From Parabacteroides sp. (GTDB lineage: Bacteria > Bacteroidota > Bacteroidia > Bacteroidales > Tannerellaceae), in the NCBI GenBank assembly GCA_019411205.1, contig DXRF01000197.1, forward strand, positions 1 through 6,150: a DNA stretch of 6,150 bases, given 5' to 3'. The notes under the pieces are model-generated. The model saw only the letters and a list, made by a program, of their open reading frames with translations. It ran no database searches and was not told the origin of the DNA. Below, in pieces: positions 1 to 4,176 of the stretch (within the stretch, counting starts at the first letter, position 1; the number at the start of each line of letters is the position of its first letter). The translations under genes and the position numbers were made by a program.

Positions 1-221
1 GTGCACGCCTGGAAAAAGGAACTTTACTGGCATCCGGTTTCATCGCAGGTGGGGCCTTGATGGGAGTCGTCAGCGCAGCCATGCGTTTTGCCGGCATCAA
101 CCTGATTGACGCCGAATGGATGGAAAGTAACATGGCCGGAGCACTGGCCATCGTAATGTACATCCTGCTAATCACTTACCTGGCGATAAGTTCGTTAAAA
201 GCAAAGGAAGAAAAAAAATAA
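1..221 (+). CDS. OPT-family oligopeptide transporter, C-terminal end (partial)
   Basis: The reading frame is open from base 3 to a TAA at 219-221 and gives the last 72 residues of a membrane protein whose start lies upstream of the window. The visible part begins ARLEKGTLLASGFIAGGALM and contains two hydrophobic segments, roughly residues 7-29 and 45-64 of the fragment, with a short polar link (DAEWMESN) between them and a lysine-rich cytoplasmic-type tail (SLKAKEEKK). The pattern of arginine-leucine-glutamate, then a glycine/alanine-rich helix, then a final helix matches the end of OPT (oligopeptide transporter, YSL-like) proteins of Bacteroidetes. That family imports peptides or metal chelates across the inner membrane. 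The substrate cannot be told from this fragment. The next gene starts within about 15 bases on the same strand, so the two are probably co-transcribed. The family call rests on recognition of the C-terminal pattern only. Confidence 0.72.
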   Translation, partial: ARLEKGTLLASGFIAGGALMGVVSAAMRFAGINLIDAEWMESNMAGALAIVMYILLITYLAISSLKAKEEKK

Positions 222-235
222 TAAATCTGAAAACT

Positions 236-1549
236 TTGGAAGCACCAGTCGTCAATGTCGGCATTATGACGGAAAAGGCCGTTTCGTTTGTATTTCATGG
301 AGAGTATGTACATACGGAAACCGGAAAGTTCCTGACAGGGGAACAACGCGCGTTATTTGTAAACGGCAATATCGTTTTCAACGGAAAACTATTTAAAGAG
401 ATATTCTTTGAACCAGCCTCTCCTTCCTCGTCTTTCGAATTGAAGGCTGTCACCATAGGTCGTAACTTCCACTGGCAAAGGCAGGAAGACCAATGTTTCA
501 AAGGGGCTTTCAACCTGGTAGCCGGTGAGAACGGAATTGTGGTCATCAACCAGGTGGATGTAGAAGAATACTTGATTAGCGTCATTTCTTCGGAAATGAG
601 TGCACAGGCTTCGAAGGAACTGTTAAAAGCACATGCCGTCATCTCACGCAGTTGGCTACTCGCACAGATCGAAAAAAACTTCCGTTTAGACGGAAAAGAG
701 GAAAAGTCGCAAAGCTACTATCAGGATAACGAACAACTGGTACGTTGGTACAACCGCGAAGACCATGATATCTTCGATGTCTGTGCTGACGACCATTGCC
801 AGCGCTACCAGGGAATTACCCGTGCCTCCAACCCAGTTGTCCAAAAGGTGATCCACGAGACAAAGGGCGAAATACTGACGGATGGCGAAATGATCTGCGA
901 TGCCCGCTTTTCCAAATGCTGCGGAGGCGTGACAGAACAATTCGAACATTGTTGGGAACCGATCCCCCATTCCTACCTAACAGTATTGAGAGACAGCCGG
1001 GAAACTACTTTTCCAGACCTCACTCAGGAAGAAGAAGCGCAGAAATGGATTCGCTCCGCTCCCGAAGCTTTTTGCAATACATCCGATAAAGAGATCCTCA
1101 GCCAAGTGCTGAATAACTACGATCAGGAGACGACAGACTTTTATCGCTGGAAAGTATCCTACAAACAGAAAGAATTAGCCGAATTGATCCATCGCAAAAG
1201 CGGTATCGATTTCGGCCAGATCCTAGACCTGGTTCCGGTCAGCCGTGGCACTTCCGGCCGCATCGAGATGCTGAAAATCATCGGGACGCGCCGAACCTTT
1301 ACTATCGGCAAGGAGTTGGAGATACGCCGGACCTTGTCTGAAACACATCTGTACAGTTCGGCTTTTGTCGTAGACAAAGAAGATATGCAATTCGACATCC
1401 CCGGACGGTTCGTCCTAACCGGCGCCGGTTGGGGACACGGTGTGGGACTGTGCCAAATCGGAGCCGCCATGATGGCGGACGAAGGATACGATTACCGGCA
1501 GATTCTCTCCCACTACTTTCCCGGTGCTTTTGTTGAAAAACGGTACTGA
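236..1549 (+). CDS. SpoIID/LytB-domain protein, putative peptidoglycan lytic transglycosylase
   Basis: This 437-residue protein (counted from TTG 236) carries the SpoIID/LytB signature. The core 'VDVEEYLISVISSEM' (108-121) is followed by 'LLKAHAVISRSW' (129-140). Then come a Cys/His cluster CADDHCQRYQG (183-193), 'KCCGGVTEQFEHCW' (227-240) and the closing GAGWGHGVGLCQIGA (396-410) with a final HYFPG. Family members cleave glycan strands from which stem peptides have been removed. E120 aligns with the glutamate regarded as catalytic in SpoIID. C183, H187 and C188 resemble the metal-binding cluster described for clostridial SpoIID, though I am less sure of that. Bacteroidales do not sporulate, so a role in wall turnover or recycling is inferred, supported by the OPT gene just upstream. 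No signal peptide is visible and there are nine cysteines. The start is uncertain: there is no ATG before 266, which would remove the conserved 'PVVNVGIM' beginning. TTG 236 and CTG 227 (giving MKTLEAPVV) are the candidates; AGGAAG at 205-210 is far from both. Confidence 0.85.
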   Translation: MEAPVVNVGIMTEKAVSFVFHGEYVHTETGKFLTGEQRALFVNGNIVFNGKLFKEIFFEPASPSSSFELKAVTIGRNFHWQRQEDQCFKGAFNLVAGENGIVVINQVDVEEYLISVISSEMSAQASKELLKAHAVISRSWLLAQIEKNFRLDGKEEKSQSYYQDNEQLVRWYNREDHDIFDVCADDHCQRYQGITRASNPVVQKVIHETKGEILTDGEMICDARFSKCCGGVTEQFEHCWEPIPHSYLTVLRDSRETTFPDLTQEEEAQKWIRSAPEAFCNTSDKEILSQVLNNYDQETTDFYRWKVSYKQKELAELIHRKSGIDFGQILDLVPVSRGTSGRIEMLKIIGTRRTFTIGKELEIRRTLSETHLYSSAFVVDKEDMQFDIPGRFVLTGAGWGHGVGLCQIGAAMMADEGYDYRQILSHYFPGAFVEKRY

Positions 1550-1552
1550 AGA

Positions 1553-1617
1553 GATTTATGATTTTTGATTTATGATTTATCATCGACACATAAATCATAA
1601 ATCAAAAATTATAAATC
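1553..1617. repeat. Inverted repeat built of 7-base units (GATTTAT), hairpin-forming
   Basis: The left arm (1553-1580) is four consecutive 7-base units, GATTTAT with one GATTTTT variant. The right arm (1590-1617) is the reverse complement, four units of ATAAATC type. The arms pair over 28 positions with a single G-T exception, around a 9-base loop CATCGACAC. The element begins four bases after the stop of the SpoIID-like gene and runs directly into the GC-rich terminator. Its near-pure A/T composition is unlike the surrounding genes. It is not needed for termination, because the following hairpin is a complete terminator. It is probably a dispersed intergenic repeat of the genome; its function is unknown. 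Confidence 0.85.
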
Positions 1618-1618
1618 A

Positions 1619-1656
1619 AAAAGGCTGCGTATCTGAAGATCGCAGCCTTTTCTTTA
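1619..1656 (+). terminator. Rho-independent terminator of the OPT/SpoIID unit
   Basis: AAAAGGCTGCG (1619-1629) pairs perfectly with CGCAGCCTTTT (1641-1651). The inner ATC/GAT (1631-1633 with 1638-1640) extends the stem beyond one bulged T, leaving a TGAA loop. The stem is followed by TTTTCTTT. The A-run on the left could also let it act on the opposite strand, but both neighbours are on the plus strand. Confidence 0.88.
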
Positions 1657-1879
1657 TTGTGTTTACCTATTTGTCTCTGGTCTTATAAAAACCGGTCGCC
1701 TTAACTCTCCCGAGCTCCAGCTGATACAAAGGAACAAGAAATTAATAACATACGCAAAACAAAACAGACAAAAAGCCCAATTTTTCCTGCAAAAACGACT
1801 ATTTCACCGACGAATCGAGAAATAATTACAGATAGTTTTCATTTTTATCTGCATCTTTGCGGCAAATTAATAACAAATC
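1657..1879 (+). other. Gene-free leader upstream of the symporter
   Basis: No credible coding sequence or structural RNA is seen here. The stretch lies between a terminator and the symporter start, so it should hold the symporter promoter. The nearest matches to the Bacteroides -7 consensus TAnnTTTG are TAGTTTTC (1833-1840) and CATCTTTG (1852-1859). Each has one deviating base, and neither has a convincing TTTG -33 element at the usual spacing. A 6-bp dyad, CAGATA (1829-1834) and TATCTG (1846-1851), overlaps the first candidate and could be an operator half-site pair, but it is short enough to arise by chance. Confidence 0.4.
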
Positions 1880-3355
1880 ATGAACAGCTATATTATCCTC
1901 TTTATCATAGCCGCCTATTTCGGTATCCTTCTGTTGATAGCCTGGATCACGGGGCGGAAAAGCTCAAGCAACGAAGCGTTTTTCCTCGGTAACCGTAAAT
2001 CTCCTTGGTACATCGTATCGATTGGCATGGTCGGAACATCGCTTTCAGGTGTCACATTCGTCTCTGTTCCGGGGATGGTACGCAGCATAGACATGACCTA
2101 TATGCAAACCGTCCTGGGGTTCTTTTTCGGATACATCCTGATCGCTAAAGTGTTGCTGCCGCTTTATTACAAATTGCAACTAACTTCCATCTATTCGTAT
2201 TTGGACGATCGGATCGGGCGGAATAGTTATAAAACGGGGGCTTCCTTCTTCCTTCTGTCCAAGATCGTGGGCGCAGCAGCTCGGCTCTATCTGGTCGTGC
2301 TGATCCTGCAACATTATGTATTCAGCACCTGGAATATACCGTTCGCTGTAACGGTCGGCATCAGCATTTTCCTGGTCTGGCTCTACACCTATCGGAGCGG
2401 CATCAAAACAATTATCTGGACAGACACACTGCAAGCCCTATGCCTGGTCGCTATGCTGATCGTGATCATCTGGCAGGTGAAAGACAAGATGCAACTGGAT
2501 TTTGCCGGCATAGTACAGACTTTACAAGCCAGCCCACACTTCCGCATCTTCGAATTCGGCGACTGGAACAGCACACAACATTTCGTAAAACAGTTTTTCA
2601 GCGGAATCTTTATCACCATCGTAATGACCGGTCTCGATCAGGACATGATGCAAAAAAACCTTTCCTGCAAGAGTTTGAAAGACGCACAGAAGAATATGTA
2701 CACCTACGGCTTTGCTTTCACTCCGGTTAATTTCCTGTTCCTTTCGCTTGGTGTCCTGCTGCTGACGCTCGCATCGCAGCAACAGATCGAACTGCCCGCA
2801 TTGAGCGATGATATTCTTCCGATGTTCTGCACCTCCGGCATATTGGGACATTCGATCCTGATCTTCTTCACGATCGGTATCATCGCTGCGGCATTCAGCA
2901 GCGCCGATTCAGCCTTGACAGCCCTTACGACCTCTTTCTGCATCGACATTTTAGGGGTCGAAAAGGAGAAAGCACAATCCGCCAAACGCACCCGCCTGGC
3001 GGTCCATCTAATGATCTCCGTTCTTTTTGCCATCATCATACTCGCGTTTAAGGCGATCAACAGCCGGAGCGTAATCGATGCCATTTACATGATCGCGTCC
3101 TATACATACGGTCCGCTGCTCGGCCTTTTTGTATTCGGGTTATTTACGAAAAAACATCCTCGTGACAAATTTGTTCCTTATATTTGCATCGCCTCTCCTC
3201 TGATCTGTTTCTTGACGGATTATTTAGTGAAACAGCATACGGGATATGTTTTCGGCTACGAGATGTTGATGCTGAACGGGGCTATCACGTTTGGGGGATT
3301 GTGGCTTTGTTCAATTGACAATGGACAATTTGGAGAAAAGAGTATTAACACGTGA
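1880..3355 (+). CDS. Sodium:solute symporter (SSS family, TC 2.A.21)
   Basis: This 491-residue inner-membrane protein has about 13 hydrophobic segments. Family features in order are a TM1-like region followed by a Gly/Ser-rich helix (GTSLSGVTFVSVPGMV, 52-67), an aromatic transport helix around 120-147, a 'TDTLQALCL' segment (181-189), the motif GLDQDMMQKNLSCKS (251-265) and the Na+-site helix 'AAFSSADSALTALTTSF' (337-353). A337, S340 and S341 correspond to the sodium-coordinating A-x-x-S-S residues known from vSGLT TM8, so sodium coupling is likely. The substrate is unknown and could be a sugar, sialic acid, an amino acid or another small solute. The ATG at 1880 is the only reasonable start and has an A-rich leader without a Shine-Dalgarno sequence, which is common in Bacteroidetes. 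The C-terminal residues from S478 (SIDNGQFG) are encoded by the left arm of a 7-base-unit inverted repeat, so the last 14 residues are probably not ancestral to the family. Confidence 0.9.
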   Translation: MNSYIILFIIAAYFGILLLIAWITGRKSSSNEAFFLGNRKSPWYIVSIGMVGTSLSGVTFVSVPGMVRSIDMTYMQTVLGFFFGYILIAKVLLPLYYKLQLTSIYSYLDDRIGRNSYKTGASFFLLSKIVGAAARLYLVVLILQHYVFSTWNIPFAVTVGISIFLVWLYTYRSGIKTIIWTDTLQALCLVAMLIVIIWQVKDKMQLDFAGIVQTLQASPHFRIFEFGDWNSTQHFVKQFFSGIFITIVMTGLDQDMMQKNLSCKSLKDAQKNMYTYGFAFTPVNFLFLSLGVLLLTLASQQQIELPALSDDILPMFCTSGILGHSILIFFTIGIIAAAFSSADSALTALTTSFCIDILGVEKEKAQSAKRTRLAVHLMISVLFAIIILAFKAINSRSVIDAIYMIASYTYGPLLGLFVFGLFTKKHPRDKFVPYICIASPLICFLTDYLVKQHTGYVFGYEMLMLNGAITFGGLWLCSIDNGQFGEKSINT

Positions 3356-3408
3356 CAGGCGGCGATAACAAGAGACATTCAATTGTTAATTGTCAATTGT
3401 CAATTTAA
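3310..3408. repeat. Inverted repeat built of 7-base units (AATTGTC), spanning the symporter stop
   Basis: The right arm is 3381-3408, four 7-base units AATTGTT, AATTGTC, AATTGTC, AATTTAA. The left arm is 3310-3330 in the opposite sense, units TTCAATT, GACAATG, GACAATT. Bases 3310-3331 pair with 3387-3408 at 19 of 22 positions, enclosing about 55 bases that include the symporter stop codon (3353-3355). The left arm is coding and the right arm ends 12 bases before the engB start. It has the same 7-base architecture as the repeat at 1553-1617 but an unrelated unit sequence and a much longer loop. I infer a dispersed repeat that inserted into or grew at the gene's 3' end. Confidence 0.75.
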
Positions 3409-3420
3409 AACACTGTTTCA

Positions 3421-4017
3421 ATGGAAATCAAAAGTGCAGAATTTGTTATCAGTAACACAAACGTAAAGAAATGTCCCGCAGGAGACCTGCCGGAATACGC
3501 TTTTATCGGGCGTAGCAATGTTGGCAAATCCTCCCTTATCAATATGCTGACCGGTAAAAAAGGACTTGCCATGACCTCGCAGAAACCGGGAAAGACGATG
3601 CTTATCAATCATTTCCTTATCAACGGACAATGGTATTTGGTCGATCTCCCCGGCTATGGTTTTGCCCAGCGGGGAAAAGAGGGACGCGAAAATATCCAGC
3701 GGATCATCGAAGATTATATTCTGGAACGCGAGCAACTCACGAATCTGTTTGTCTTGATCGACTGCCGCCACGAGCCGCAAAAGATCGACTTGGAGTTTAT
3801 GGAATGGCTTGGGGAAAACGGAATACCCTTTTCTCTAATCTTCACAAAGATCGATAAAATCAGCAAAGGCCGTTTGCAAGAAAACCTGAAAGTCTACCAG
3901 ACAAAGTTATTGGAATCATGGGAAGAACTCCCCCCTATCCTCCTTTCCTCTTCCGAAAAGAAAGAAGGGAGGAGTGAAATTCTTGATTACATTGACGAGA
4001 TCAATAAAAGTCTATAA
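3421..4017 (+). CDS. engB: Ribosome biogenesis GTP-binding protein YihA/EngB (YsxC)
   Basis: This 198-residue TRAFAC GTPase is the full length expected for EngB, a cytoplasmic factor needed for assembly of the large (50S) ribosomal subunit and usually essential. The nucleotide-binding motifs are all present and intact. They are G1/P-loop GRSNVGKS (30-37), the switch-I region SQKPGKT with the G2 threonine T59, G3 DLPGYG (75-80), G4 TKID (142-145) and a G5-like SSSEK (176-180). The family hallmark 'DLPGYGFA' and the N-terminal '...FVIS...CP..DLPEYAFIGRSNVGKSSL' pattern separate it from Era and Der. The start at ATG 3421 agrees with family N-termini. The gene sits 65 bases after the symporter stop with no obvious terminator between them. 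The intervening bases are occupied by the AATTGTC-type repeat, so it may be co-transcribed with the symporter or have a promoter I cannot recognise. Transcription ends at the hairpin 4117-4171. Confidence 0.97.
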   Translation: MEIKSAEFVISNTNVKKCPAGDLPEYAFIGRSNVGKSSLINMLTGKKGLAMTSQKPGKTMLINHFLINGQWYLVDLPGYGFAQRGKEGRENIQRIIEDYILEREQLTNLFVLIDCRHEPQKIDLEFMEWLGENGIPFSLIFTKIDKISKGRLQENLKVYQTKLLESWEELPPILLSSSEKKEGRSEILDYIDEINKSL

Positions 4018-4116
4018 AAATCCAGAACACTCAATTACAACTTGGGGAATTAGAAATATAGATGGTATGGAAGTCCATTAGAACAACCAAAATCCCGAAG
4101 GTATTGACAAACGATT

Positions 4117-4171
4117 GAAAAAAGAAAAGTCCGGTAAAGGTTTGGAGCCTTTACCGGACTTTTCTTTTTTC
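4117..4171. terminator. Bidirectional rho-independent terminator between convergent genes
   Basis: Bases 4117-4140 and 4148-4171 are perfect reverse complements over 24 positions, with loop TTTGGAG. The GC-rich core AGTCCGGTAAAGG/CCTTTACCGGACT is flanked by A-runs on the left and T-runs on the right, so each strand reads a stem followed by a U-tract. It lies about 100 bases after engB and 5 bases after the end of the receptor gene on the other strand, so it serves both. Confidence 0.95.
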
Positions 4172-4176
4172 ACCGT

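Noticed and set aside
1553..1617. A/T-rich hairpin as the actual terminator of the SpoIID-like gene
   Set aside because: It lacks a GC core and a following U-tract, and the GC-rich hairpin at 1619-1656 fulfils that role; it is better treated as a repeat.
1856..1866. 11-base palindrome TTTGC-G-GCAAA before the symporter start
   Set aside because: Too short to distinguish from chance and not matching a regulator site I can name.
2704..3084. Minus-strand open frame of 126 codons within the symporter gene
   Set aside because: The symporter has clear transmembrane and sodium-site motifs across this stretch; the antisense frame has none of its own.
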